64,000 nt of DNA, taken from NCBI RefSeq assembly GCF_004331485.1, contig NZ_SJKD01000015.1:84820-148819 (forward strand). Direction: 5' to 3'. The translations under genes and the position numbers were made by a program. Below, in pieces: positions 8,462 through 16,270 of this stretch. Source of the DNA: Kribbella capetownensis. Its GTDB lineage: Bacteria; Actinomycetota; Actinomycetes; Propionibacteriales; Kribbellaceae. Below the pieces are notes generated by a model, which was not told where the DNA came from, made no database searches, and was given only the letters and a program-made list of their open reading frames with translations. The first letter of the stretch is position 1. The number at the start of each line of letters is the position of its first letter.

Positions 8462-9040
8462 ATGGCTTCCACCGGCGGCAGCGCCGACCAGGACGTGATC
8501 GACGTTTTGACGGAGGACCACAGGGAGGTCCGGGAACTCGCGAACCAGATCAGCGCATCCAGCGACGCCGACGAACGGCGGGACCTGACCGATCAGCTCA
8601 TCGCGGAACTGGTCAGGCACTCGGTCGCCGAGGAGATGTATGTCTACCCCGCGCTGCGCGACCACCTCCCCGACGGCGACCAGGCCGTCGAACACGACAC
8701 CGAGGAGCACCGGGAACTCGAGGCGCTCATGAAGCAGCTCGAGAGCGCGGACGCGGGAACCACCGAGTTCGAGGGCGCGCTCCGGCAACTGCAACAGGTA
8801 CTCGTCGACCACGTTCAAGACGAGGAGACCGAGCAGTTCCCGCAGCTGCGAGCCCACCTCCCCGCCGCCACCCTGGTCGAACTGAAGGAGAAGGTCGAGC
8901 ACGCGAAGAGGCTGGCCCCCACCAGACCGCATCCCGCCGCACCGAACGCCGAACTCTTCCACAAACTCGTCGGCCCGGGCGTAGGACTGGTCGACCGCCT
9001 CCGCGACAAACTCACCGACCGCTCGACAGAGAGGTCTTGA
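8462..9040 (+). CDS. Hemerythrin domain protein
   Basis: Protein of 192 residues with an N-terminal hemerythrin-like four-helix bundle (residues about 10-140). Candidate di-iron ligands follow the family order: the His of LTEDHREV, the His and Glu of VRHSVAEEMYVYPAL, the His of VEHDTEEHREL, and the His/Glu pair in LVDHVQDEETEQFPQL. Such proteins sense or store oxygen or nitric oxide, or buffer iron. The C-terminal 50 residues are a Pro-rich linker and a short amphipathic helix. The start has AAGGAG upstream. A second hemerythrin gene is at 28418. Confidence 0.9.
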   Translation: MASTGGSADQDVIDVLTEDHREVRELANQISASSDADERRDLTDQLIAELVRHSVAEEMYVYPALRDHLPDGDQAVEHDTEEHRELEALMKQLESADAGTTEFEGALRQLQQVLVDHVQDEETEQFPQLRAHLPAATLVELKEKVEHAKRLAPTRPHPAAPNAELFHKLVGPGVGLVDRLRDKLTDRSTERS

Positions 9041-9076
9041 GCACCAAGCCTGGACGGCCCGGTGTCGCCTGGCAGA

Positions 9077-9268
9077 TCACGGCTGCGACGCCGGTTCGCG
9101 AGGAGCTGGGGAGTCGGACTGACGCTCCTCGGCGTCCTTCTCCGCGCTCGTGCCGGACAACTCCGAACGTGAAGACTTGAGGCGGACCGGGCCGCCGCCC
9201 AGTCGGCGGTACTTCCACTGCTGCTCGTCATAGTCGTAATACGTGTCTACGCCACCAACGGTGATCAT
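9077..9268 (-). CDS. Small hypothetical protein
   Basis: Protein of 63 residues with a conserved-looking N-terminus (GGVDTYYDYDEQQWKYRRLG) and a charged, disordered tail. I do not recognise the family. The ATG at 9268 has a strong GGAGGGTGG upstream, which supports expression; the frame continues further upstream without a good start. A GGGTAC motif lies 60 bases upstream on the same strand. It converges on the hemerythrin gene. Confidence 0.6.
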   Translation of the reverse strand: MITVGGVDTYYDYDEQQWKYRRLGGGPVRLKSSRSELSGTSAEKDAEERQSDSPAPREPASQP

Positions 9269-9327
9269 GGCCACCCTCCGTGAGCGCCAATCTCGAAACG
9301 CCGCCGCTGCTGGACGGCCGAGTACAG

Positions 9328-9333
9328 GTACCC
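9328..9333 (-). promoter_or_regulatory. GGGTAC motif (minus strand)
   Basis: GGGTAC on the minus strand, 60 bases before the start at 9268. Possible -10 element like those upstream of the neighbouring stress genes. Confidence 0.3.
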
Positions 9334-9387
9334 GAATTACAGCAAATACCACTCACGCGGGCAGATCGCTCGACGTCCCCCGATGAT

Positions 9388-9699
9388 TCAGTCGCGTGGT
9401 ACCTGGCGTCGCGTAAAGGATGTTCTTTGACCTGGGGTGGCGTGGTCGAGGATGTCGTCGGCGGTTTTGGTCCAGGTGAAGGGTTGGCAGCGATCGTTCC
9501 AGCCGTCGATGAACCGGCGGATCGCGGTGGTGAGTTCTTTGACGCTGTTGAAGCTGCCGCGGCGGATCGCTTGGCGGGTGATGATCCCGAAGAAGATCTC
9601 GACCAGGTTCAGCCAGGAGCCGGACGTCGGCGTGAAGTGCAGCGTGATCCGCGGGTTCTTGGCCCGAATCCCCTGCAATACATCACCATCGTGACCCAA
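9388..9699 (-). mobile_element. IS630-family transposase C-terminal remnant
   Basis: The reading has the end of an IS630-type DDE transposase: KNPRITLHFTPTSGSWLNLV (the region before the last catalytic acidic residue), EIFFGIITRQAIRRG, and FIDGWNDRCQPFTWTKTADD. The first two thirds of the enzyme, including the first two catalytic Asp residues, are missing, and I found no terminal inverted repeats. It is therefore a dead fragment marking an old insertion. The sequence upstream of it is also degenerate. Confidence 0.8.
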
Positions 9700-9779
9700 G
9701 GCCGTCCATCCTCGACTTTACCTTCGACTCCTTGGTGGCCACTGACGGACACGTGCTTACTGTGCGAAGAGCGCGACGC

Positions 9780-9960
9780 CCTGACTGCGCCCGACCCGGA
9801 CCGGATCCGGGACAGCTGCTCGAAGTTGTGCCGCGGCGTGTGCTGCACCAGGAACGTCGTGTGGAACCCGATGAACAGCAACCAGAAGTAGTAGCCGACG
9901 CCGACGAGATCCACGAACTGTCCGAGGACACGGAGGCCTACCGGGAGAGGTCACCAGCGA
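9780..9960 (-). other. Possible membrane-protein remnant
   Basis: A minus-strand frame reads RVLGQFVDLVGVGYYFWLLF then IGFHTTFLVQHTPRHNFEQL, about 45 residues with one hydrophobic segment. It is preceded by a stop and has no good start. It looks like a scrap of a membrane protein gene. I do not recognise the family. The flanking stretch up to 10154 shows nothing else. Confidence 0.3.
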
Positions 9961-10154
9961 CACCCCACGCAGTCGGTGACCAGCGTCCGCCGGCGAAAGT
10001 GCGCACAGCGCATCTCTGCCACTGTCAACCAGCAGTTGTTCCAGGCATCTGCTCCACAAGCTCCGATGTCTTCTGAAGGAACTCATCGCGATCGAGATGG
10101 CATTGGCACAAGTTGCTGGGAGCCTCGCCGACGAAGATCCGGGAGCACAGCAGT

Positions 10155-10193
10155 GAGGGGCGTGTCCATCGCCTCAGCGATGAACACGCCCTC
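10155..10193 (-). terminator. Hairpin after msrA
   Basis: Long imperfect hairpin: an outer stem GAGGG-CGTGT / ACACGCCCTC with one bulged G, an inner stem CATCGC / GCGATG, and loop CTCA. It begins 14 bases after the msrA stop, where the leftward msrB-msrA message would end. Confidence 0.6.
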
Positions 10194-10206
10194 CGGGGTT
10201 ATGGAC

Positions 10207-10758
10207 TCAGGCGGTAATAGTGCGCCGCGGCAGCACCCAGTTCGGGCGCACGAAGTGGCAGGTGTAGCCGGCCGGGTACGTGATCAGGTAGTCCTGGTGC
10301 TCGGGCTCGGCCTCCCAGAACGGTCCTGCGGGCTCGACCGTGGTCACGGCCTTGCCCGGCCACAGACCTGACGCGTCGACGTCGGCGATCGTGTCGCGAG
10401 CGACAGCGTCCTGTTCGGGAGTCAGCGGAAAGATCGCCGAGCGATAGCTCGTACCGACGTCGTTGCCCTGACGGTTCAGCGTCGACGGGTCGTGGATCTG
10501 GAAGAAGAACGCCAGGATGTCACGGTAGGTCGTCTGCGCCGGATCGAAGACGATCTCGACCGCTTCCGCGTGCCCAGGGTGATTGCGGTACGTCGCGTGG
10601 TCGTTCTGCCCGCCGGTGTATCCAACACGCGTGTCGAGCACGCCGGGCTCACGGCGAATGAGATCCTCCATACCCCAGAAACACCCGCCGGCGAGAACCG
10701 CGGTCTCAGTGCCCGGCTTGCGGGTGATCTCGCCGGTGTCGTGAATTCCACTGGTCAT
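10207..10758 (-). CDS. msrA: Peptide-methionine (S)-S-oxide reductase MsrA
   Basis: Repairs oxidised methionine, reducing the S-diastereomer of methionine sulfoxide in proteins. It has 183 residues, with the catalytic GCFWGME motif at about residue 25 and the family blocks GYTGG, YRNHPGHAEAVEIVFDP and FFFQIHDPSTLNRQGNDVG. Apart from the GCFWG Cys the only Cys is in YTCHFVRPNW near the end. The start overlaps the stop of msrB by four bases (ATGA), so msrB and msrA form a coupled operon covering both sulfoxide forms. Confidence 0.95.
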   Translation of the reverse strand: MTSGIHDTGEITRKPGTETAVLAGGCFWGMEDLIRREPGVLDTRVGYTGGQNDHATYRNHPGHAEAVEIVFDPAQTTYRDILAFFFQIHDPSTLNRQGNDVGTSYRSAIFPLTPEQDAVARDTIADVDASGLWPGKAVTTVEPAGPFWEAEPEHQDYLITYPAGYTCHFVRPNWVLPRRTITA

Positions 10759-11225
10759 GATGCGTGCTCCTCCGTATTGGTGGCCTCGAACAGTGACCGA
10801 TACTCGCCGTAGCCCTGTGCCTCGAGCTCCGCGACCGGGACGAAGCGCAGCGCGGCGGAGTTCATGCAGTACCGCTGACCGCCGGCGTCGACCGGACCGT
10901 CACCGAAAACGTGGCCGAGGTGGCTGCCTGCCCCGGTGGACAGCGCCTCCGTGCGGATCATCCCGTACGACCTGTCCGACTCCGTACGGACGGCGTCCGC
11001 CGCGATCGGCCGGGTGAAACTCGGCCAGCCGGTGCCGCTGTCGTACTTGTCGGTCGACGAGAACAGGGGCTGTCCGGAGACCACATCCACGTAGATCCCG
11101 GCCTCATGGTTGTCCCAGTGCTCGTTACGGAACGCGGGCTCCGTCCCGCCCTCCTGAGTGACGTGGAACTGGTTGTCGGTGAGGCGGCTGAGCGCCTCCG
11201 AAGTCTTCCGGTAGTCGTGAGACAC
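10755..11225 (-). CDS. msrB: Peptide-methionine (R)-S-oxide reductase MsrB
   Basis: Reduces the R-diastereomer of methionine sulfoxide. It has 156 residues from a GTG at 11225 that is preceded by GGAGA. Family motifs are present: EPAFRNEHWDNHEAGIYVDV, GTGWPSFTRPI, SHLGHVFGDGP, and RYCMNSAALRFVP with the catalytic Cys. The two CxxC zinc motifs of many MsrB proteins are absent, so this is the zinc-free form. The frame stays open for about 65 codons upstream and encodes an anti-sigma-like HxxxCxxC segment, annotated separately. Confidence 0.93.
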   Translation of the reverse strand: MSHDYRKTSEALSRLTDNQFHVTQEGGTEPAFRNEHWDNHEAGIYVDVVSGQPLFSSTDKYDSGTGWPSFTRPIAADAVRTESDRSYGMIRTEALSTGAGSHLGHVFGDGPVDAGGQRYCMNSAALRFVPVAELEAQGYGEYRSLFEATNTEEHAS

Positions 11226-11420
11226 GATTTCTCCTTCTCTGACGTCGCTGGCTGCGCCGTCACCATGCACAACACCACGGGCAGTTGAATTGGTCCCGAG
11301 TTCCGCAGAACCCGCTGTGACTGCGATCTCAGTCCGGAGGAGTGCATCTTCCTGCACAGCGGCCAGTAGTCCGTCCACATCCTCCGCGCATGCTCCACAG
11401 GCAGCGAGGTGTGCGGCCAC
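11226..11420 (-). pseudogene. Zinc-finger anti-sigma fragment in frame with msrB
   Basis: The open frame upstream of msrB reads AAHLAACGACAEDVDGLLAA, which holds the HxxxCxxC zinc motif and following helix of ZAS/zf-HC2 anti-sigma factors. No sigma factor gene lies next to it. It is probably the tail of a decayed anti-sigma gene read through into msrB. If it is translated as an N-terminal extension of MsrB, it would be a fusion. Confidence 0.45.
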
Positions 11421-11621
11421 TCCCGGCTTCTGCTCCGCGGCGGTCGATCTGTGATCAGTAGCGGTGGCGGCTCATTCTGATAACCATTAGTGGTCGTCCG
11501 CGGCGGGACCTTACGCCCTGCACCGAAGTCGACCTGTGTGGAAAGAGCCCGAGTGTGGAGCCGCCAACGCATGTGAGCCGAAAGGCTGTGTAGGCGGGAA
11601 CTGGATAGAGGGAGGTGCCGT

Positions 11622-11705
11622 ATGAGGGCAATCGTGGTGGCGGACGAGACTGCGGGGAATCCTCCGCGTCCGCCACGCTGGCCGCGACAGCAGCACGGTT
11701 CGTGA
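11622..11705 (+). pseudogene. N-terminal scrap of a medium-chain dehydrogenase
   Basis: The ATG at 11622 has an excellent ribosome binding site (GGGAGG) and begins MRAIVVADETAG, the usual start of zinc-type quinone/alcohol oxidoreductases. It then runs into unrelated sequence and stops after 27 codons. The same N-terminal motif recurs 257 bases downstream in the larger broken copy. Confidence 0.55.
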
Positions 11706-11878
11706 CACTCGCCCGCAGAGAGTGAGGAGAACGATCAAGCCGACACGAACTGGGAGCGATCGACAACGGTCGGGTACGGAAATCGTCGGCAAGGGACCTG
11801 ACAATGAGTTCCTCGTGCCACGGATACTCGTCACCGAGCAGCGCCACGACGGGGGCTGTACACAGACAGAGGCGACGG

Positions 11879-12366
11879 ACGAAGGCGATTGTGGTAACGG
11901 ATCAGACCGCCGGAACCAGTGCGATGACGCTGGCGGAGCAGCCCGAGCCGGAGCCCGCGGTCAACGAGGTCTTGGTCGAGGTTCATGCCTCAGGATTTAC
12001 CTCCGGTGAACTCACGTGGCCCTCGACCTGGACCGACCGCCTCGGCCGCGACCGAACACCGTCGATTCCGGGACAGGAGTTGGCGGAGTGGTGACCGCTC
12101 TTGGCTACGGCACAACTGGGTTGTCAGCGGGACAACGGGTGTTCGGCCTCACGGACTCGTACCGTGCCGGCGGGCTGGCGGAGTCCGTGGCGATCGACTT
12201 CGTCGTTCTGCCCGACCGCGCCCAGTTGGGCGAGATCGTCCAGCGGGTACGCGGCGGTCGGCTACAGACGAACATCGGCCAGGTCGTGACACTGGACGAC
12301 GCCGTCGCCGCCTTCAATCGGACCGAGCGAATCAGTGGACAGACGATCGTTCAGATTCGCAGCTGA
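11879..12366 (+). pseudogene. Broken NADP-dependent medium-chain oxidoreductase
   Basis: The N-terminal catalytic domain is recognisable (KAIVVTDQTAG, PAVNEVLVEVHASGFTSGEL, SIPGQELAEW). The frame then shifts near 12090 to VVTALGYGTTGLSAGQRVFG. About 150 residues, including the nucleotide-binding Rossmann fold, are missing between GGLAESVAID and FVVLPDRAQLGEIVQRV, after which the normal C-terminus follows (VTLDDAVAAFNRTERISGQT). The expected start codon is ACG. With a lost start, a frameshift and an internal deletion, this gene is dead. Confidence 0.75.
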
Positions 12367-12397
12367 GTCGCATCCGGCAAGCTCTCCCAAGGCTCCG

Positions 12398-12431
12398 GAC
12401 GGGGACCCACGCGTACGGCGCGGGTCCCGTC
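12398..12431. terminator. GC-rich hairpin between convergent units
   Basis: GACGGG(G)ACCC(A)CGCG pairs with CGCGGGTCCCGTC around a TACGG loop, with two bulged bases. It lies between the broken dehydrogenase and the end of the short-chain dehydrogenase-like gene, and could terminate the latter. Confidence 0.5.
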
Positions 12432-12445
12432 GTTCCGTCTCGGGA

Positions 12446-13216
12446 TCAGTTGCGGCCGGCCATGACGCCGCCGTCGACGTTGAGGATTGCACCCGTGGTC
12501 CAGCTCGAGGCCGGCGAAAGGAGGAACATGATCGCCGCAGCCAGGTCCTGCGGAGTACCGACTCGGCCGAGCGGGTGCAGGCCAGCCATCTGCTGAAGCG
12601 TGGCTGCGCGCTGGTCGGCCGGAAGCCAGTCGAAATGGGGCGTCTCGGTGACGGCGGGGGCTACTGCGTTCACACGGATACCGTTGCCGGCCAGTTCGAT
12701 AGCCAAGTTGTGGGTGAGTGCGTGGAGGCCCGCTTTGGCCATCGAGAAGGCCGATGACGGCGTCGCGGCGAGGGCCTGGTGCGCCCACATCGCGCCGACA
12801 TTCACGATCGCGCCGCCCTGGCCGCCGTCGATCATGCCTCGGACGACGGTCTGGGTGAGGAAGTACGTGGACCGGTTGAGGTCGTGGTACGAGTCGTAGT
12901 CCGCGACGTCGTGGTCGAGGAACGTCTTGAGCCGGACCAGGCCCGCTGAGTTGACGAGGAGCGTGGCATCGGCGTGGTTCTCCGCCAGTTGTTTCTGGGC
13001 CTCGACCACTTGGTCCCAGTCGGTCAGGTCGGCTGCGACGGCCCACGCGGTGCCTGAGCTGGACAAGCCTGCCACGGCCTTGTCGAGTTTCTGCCCGGGA
13101 CGGCCGACGATCACTGCGGAGCCGCCCGCCGCCATCACATTCTCCGCGGTCTTGAGACCGATACCGCTGGTACCGCCGACGACTACGATCTTGCGGCCTT
13201 CGAAGCTCTCACTCAT
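12446..13216 (-). CDS. SDR-fold protein lacking catalytic Ser and Tyr
   Basis: Short-chain dehydrogenase/reductase fold, 256 residues. The nucleotide-binding motif GGTSGIG is at the N-terminus, and LLVNSAG and GIRVNAVAPA are present. The catalytic residues are replaced: the Ser strand reads IVNVGAMWAH, and the YxxxK motif reads FSMAK, with Phe for Tyr. Classical SDR chemistry needs both, so this is either an inactive enzyme, a cofactor-binding sensor or an enzyme with altered chemistry. The fold looks intact to the end (ILNVDGGVMAG). ATG at 13216 chosen; 13234 is an alternative. Confidence 0.85.
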   Translation of the reverse strand: MSESFEGRKIVVVGGTSGIGLKTAENVMAAGGSAVIVGRPGQKLDKAVAGLSSSGTAWAVAADLTDWDQVVEAQKQLAENHADATLLVNSAGLVRLKTFLDHDVADYDSYHDLNRSTYFLTQTVVRGMIDGGQGGAIVNVGAMWAHQALAATPSSAFSMAKAGLHALTHNLAIELAGNGIRVNAVAPAVTETPHFDWLPADQRAATLQQMAGLHPLGRVGTPQDLAAAIMFLLSPASSWTTGAILNVDGGVMAGRN

Positions 13217-13625
13217 GACTGTTGGCCTTTCCATCGGATCGCGAATATGTGGTGGCAGACCCAGTTCTCGGACATCGAACCTAGTCCGACAGAAGTGGTC
13301 GGTCAAGTCCTCTTTGCACATCACGCCGAAGCTCGGCCTGGAAGAGTTCGCACATCGACGCAAGTCGCTCAAGAGCGGCTCTTGACCTCGTCTCGACGCA
13401 GGATGGGTGCCGCACTATCATCGCAAAGGCCCTTATGGAACCGGACATCGCCACCCAGTCGGGCTCGATCACACAGCTGGTCGGCAGAATCTGTGCAGGC
13501 CGAGTCGTCGTCCTTGAGTACGGATCGATCTACGCCAGCCGAGACCAATCCGATTGGGACTATATAGTCCATTTTGAGCGATGTTTACCTGCGCTCGAAC
13601 ATCGCCAACGCCGACTGGAGCAATG
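13217..13625. other. Regulatory spacer
   Basis: 409 bases between divergent genes. It holds the perfect palindrome at 13557-13570, plus a looser inverted repeat CGATGTT / AACATCG at 13579-13604. No convincing ORF. Confidence 0.5.
13557..13570 (+). promoter_or_regulatory. Perfect 14-bp palindrome (candidate operator)
   Basis: GGACTATATAGTCC is a perfect palindrome 56 bases upstream of the AhpD-like gene. Its TATA core could be part of a -10 element. The repressor is not obvious in the neighbourhood. Confidence 0.5.
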
Positions 13626-14117
13626 ATGACCGAGGTAACCTTCACGAACCGCCGGGCCGACAGTTCGGCCAATGAGGACCTCACCAAGCTCGCGCGCCAC
13701 GGCGCCGATGCCTTCGGCTACAAGGCCCACCTGCGCATCGACCGACAGTTGGCCCAGCTACTGCGGTTGCGCGTAGCGCAGATCAACAACTGTGCCTACT
13801 GCCTGAACCTCCACTACGAGGCAGCACGTGACGCCGGCGTCCCCCGACCAGTCGTCGATACTCTGACCGCCTGGTGGGAGACCGGCTTCCACAGCGACGC
13901 GGACCGCGCGGCGCTTGCCTATACGGAGGCCATCACGCGCGTCGCGGATGCAACCGTCGCCGACGACTTCGGTGCCCGGCACGACGCTCTCGCCGAACAC
14001 TTCTCGCAGGAGGAAGTCCTCGAGATCATCGGGATCGTCATCAACATGAACGTCTGGACCCGGCTCAAGCTGGCCGAGGGCGCCGTCCCCGGTCTCACCG
14101 AGCAGGCACCTTCGTGA
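13626..14117 (+). CDS. Carboxymuconolactone decarboxylase (AhpD-like) protein
   Basis: Protein of 163 residues of the AhpD/CMD fold. The catalytic motif NNCAYCLNLHYEAARDAGV is present, with the CxxC pair and the downstream His typical of alkylhydroperoxidase AhpD-type proteins, which reduce peroxides through a disulfide cycle. Length and blocks (RQLAQLLRLRVAQI, LEIIGIVINMNVWTRL) match the family. GGAG lies six bases before the chosen ATG at 13626. A palindrome upstream suggests specific regulation. The in vivo electron donor is unknown. Confidence 0.85.
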   Translation: MTEVTFTNRRADSSANEDLTKLARHGADAFGYKAHLRIDRQLAQLLRLRVAQINNCAYCLNLHYEAARDAGVPRPVVDTLTAWWETGFHSDADRAALAYTEAITRVADATVADDFGARHDALAEHFSQEEVLEIIGIVINMNVWTRLKLAEGAVPGLTEQAPS

Positions 14118-14201
14118 GCCGGTACGACCGGGATGATCCATCGATGCCAACGGGTCCGGGAGCGATCTCGAGCCTGGTGATGAGGCCGTCGCCCGGGGTT
14201 T

Positions 14202-14290
14202 TCAGGCCGCGAGTAGGACCGGTTGACTCATCTCAAACTCGATGGGTGTGAGTCGGCCGAGCCGCCGTTGCCGGCGTCGGCGGCTCGGTC
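14202..14290 (-). mobile_element. IS3-family transposase tail remnant
   Basis: The minus strand reads RQRRLGRLTPIEFEMSQPVL then a stop at 14202, which is the typical C-terminal end of IS3-family OrfB transposases. Nothing of the integrase core remains. This marks an old insertion beside the glycan locus. Confidence 0.55.
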
Positions 14291-14376
14291 TGGGACGGTC
14301 CACGGCGCCTGAAAGCAAACTGGCCAAGCCGGGCCAAGGTCGTTGCCACCAGGGGGTCTTCCAGCGACGGTTCGTC

Positions 14377-16269
14377 TCAGCCCTCCTCCAGGGCTCGCTG
14401 AAAGGCTGACCGCACCGGGAAGTACACGGTGTACCGCTCGTCGCGGATCTCGGCGAGCGGGACGAAGCGCACGCCGCTGGACTGACCGACGGTCCGATAG
14501 CTTCCGGGCTGCCACCAGCTGTGGTGTCTCTCCCGGTCAGGTGTGAGGAACGACGCCGGGTCGGCGGGGTCGCCGGACAGCACGGTCTCCTGCTCGGTGA
14601 GGCCGGCCAGGACGACCGGACCGTCGAGTACGGCGACCATCTCCGGCCGGTCGGGCAATGGCATGGCGGACAAGCCCGCCGGAACAGTCAGCCGGATGCG
14701 TTGGCTGCTCCACGTCCGGGCCAACACGATCCACCCGTTCCGGACCTCGGCCGCAACGGGCTTCCCGTCGATCTCGACCGTCGGCGAGCTCGTTGCCCAC
14801 AGCGGCACCCGGAGCCGCACGTCGAAACTGGCCGGTCGCTCGCATCGTACGTCGACGACGTGAACGCGGTCGTTCGGCCGGCGGCGCGGCAACGGCCGCG
14901 ACAAGAGCTCCTGAATTCCGGCGGCAGCATGGGCGGTCTGACGTTGGCCTAGGGCGACACCGGCGTCGGTGTCCGCCCTGATCGCGAGTTCGATGCGGCT
15001 GCCGAACAGGTCGGGCCAGGATGTGTCGGACTCCAGATACTGGCAGACGGTGATTCCGCGGTCGTCGACGTACGTCGCTGCCTCGCCGACTGCGCTCTGC
15101 GCCTGCAGCAGGGTTCCGTGACAGCACCAGAAGTCCTCGGTCGGCCGCCCCCATTGCTTGCGGCTTCCGGTTGCCAACGGCAAGAAGTACGCCGGCATAC
15201 CGGTGTCCGGATGTTGCTGCGCCCAGATCCCGTTGACCAGATTCCGCTCCCAGTAGTCTCCGTAGCGGTGATCTCCGGTCCACCGGAACAGCACGGCGGC
15301 AAGGCGCATCAGGTTGTAGACGAGGCAATGCTCCTGAACAGCGTGCAGACGCGCGGACTGTTCACCGGCCGGCTGCCACACCTCTCCGCAACTGCTGCCA
15401 CCGGTGCAGTACGTCCCGCGGGTATGCACCGCAGAGTCCCAGAAGGCTTCGACGACGTCACGCCAGCGTCGCTCCCCCGTGACCTCCCATGCCCTGGCCG
15501 CCCCCAGAATCTCCGCGATCTGGGTGTTGGCGTGCTTGTTGGTCAGTACGTCGGCACCGGCGAGGAGAGGCTCGAAGAACCGGCGCCGCTCGTACCGCTC
15601 GATCAGAGCGGCAGCGGTCTGATCGCCGGTGAATGCGAAGAGGTCTGCCCAGACCTCCAGCATCCCGCCCGTCTCGCGGTCGAGAATGTCATCGAGCTGC
15701 TGGCGCGACAGTCCACTCGTCCAGGTGTGGAACCATCCGGCGAAACCCGACGCGATCTCGAGCGCCTGTTCGTTGCCTGCGATTCGGTACTGGTCAACCA
15801 ACCCCACCAACGTCTTGTGTACGACGTACTGCGGAGCCCACACCGCACGGCCCGCGGCCAGCCGTTCGAAGTACGCCGGTGGAATCGATCCGGCCCATTG
15901 CCCGCCGTTGGCCCGCTGGCAGGTCGCGAGCTCGTCGACGATGGTGGCAGCTCGTGCTGCCACCTCACGGTCCTCCTGACCGACCCGCGCCGCCGCCGAG
16001 AGCCAGTGCCCGAGGATGTGGCCCCGCAGATCAGACGTCGGCGACTCCCATCCCCAGTGCCAGGTCTCCGGACCATCGGGCGAGTCACCGCCCACTGTCG
16101 TGGCCCAGGAGCCCGAGTAGCTCCACAGACCGGCCTCGGCCAGGTAGGGCCGCAGCAGGTTGTCCGCGCTGAGACCGCGAAGATAGCGGGCGTTCAGCAA
16201 CCATCGGTCTCTGGCCGGCCCTTCCGTCAGTGTTGTCCGGCCGCCCGAGGCACGAACCGTGCGCAGCAT
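14377..16269 (-). CDS. GH127-family glycoside hydrolase (putative beta-L-arabinofuranosidase)
   Basis: Protein of 630 residues. The N-terminal half is an alpha/alpha barrel (GPARDRWLLNARYLRGLSAD, GHILGHWLSA, QYVVHKTLVGLVDQYRIAG, TNKHANTQIAEILGA), and beta domains follow. Zinc-cysteine residues of GH127 are visible: Glu and Cys in VQEHCLVYNL and the Cys-Cys of FWCCHGTLLQAQS, one of which is the nucleophile in the family prototype. No signal peptide is seen, so it would act on imported oligosaccharide. Its ATG lies one base after the GH29 stop, so it is the last gene of the operon. Related families GH146 and similar cannot be excluded. Confidence 0.85.
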   Translation of the reverse strand: MLRTVRASGGRTTLTEGPARDRWLLNARYLRGLSADNLLRPYLAEAGLWSYSGSWATTVGGDSPDGPETWHWGWESPTSDLRGHILGHWLSAAARVGQEDREVAARAATIVDELATCQRANGGQWAGSIPPAYFERLAAGRAVWAPQYVVHKTLVGLVDQYRIAGNEQALEIASGFAGWFHTWTSGLSRQQLDDILDRETGGMLEVWADLFAFTGDQTAAALIERYERRRFFEPLLAGADVLTNKHANTQIAEILGAARAWEVTGERRWRDVVEAFWDSAVHTRGTYCTGGSSCGEVWQPAGEQSARLHAVQEHCLVYNLMRLAAVLFRWTGDHRYGDYWERNLVNGIWAQQHPDTGMPAYFLPLATGSRKQWGRPTEDFWCCHGTLLQAQSAVGEAATYVDDRGITVCQYLESDTSWPDLFGSRIELAIRADTDAGVALGQRQTAHAAAGIQELLSRPLPRRRPNDRVHVVDVRCERPASFDVRLRVPLWATSSPTVEIDGKPVAAEVRNGWIVLARTWSSQRIRLTVPAGLSAMPLPDRPEMVAVLDGPVVLAGLTEQETVLSGDPADPASFLTPDRERHHSWWQPGSYRTVGQSSGVRFVPLAEIRDERYTVYFPVRSAFQRALEEG

Positions 16270-16270
16270 G

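Noticed and set aside
9388..9699. Possible intact insertion sequence at the IS630 remnant
   Set aside because: No terminal inverted repeats or target duplication seen, and two thirds of the transposase are missing.
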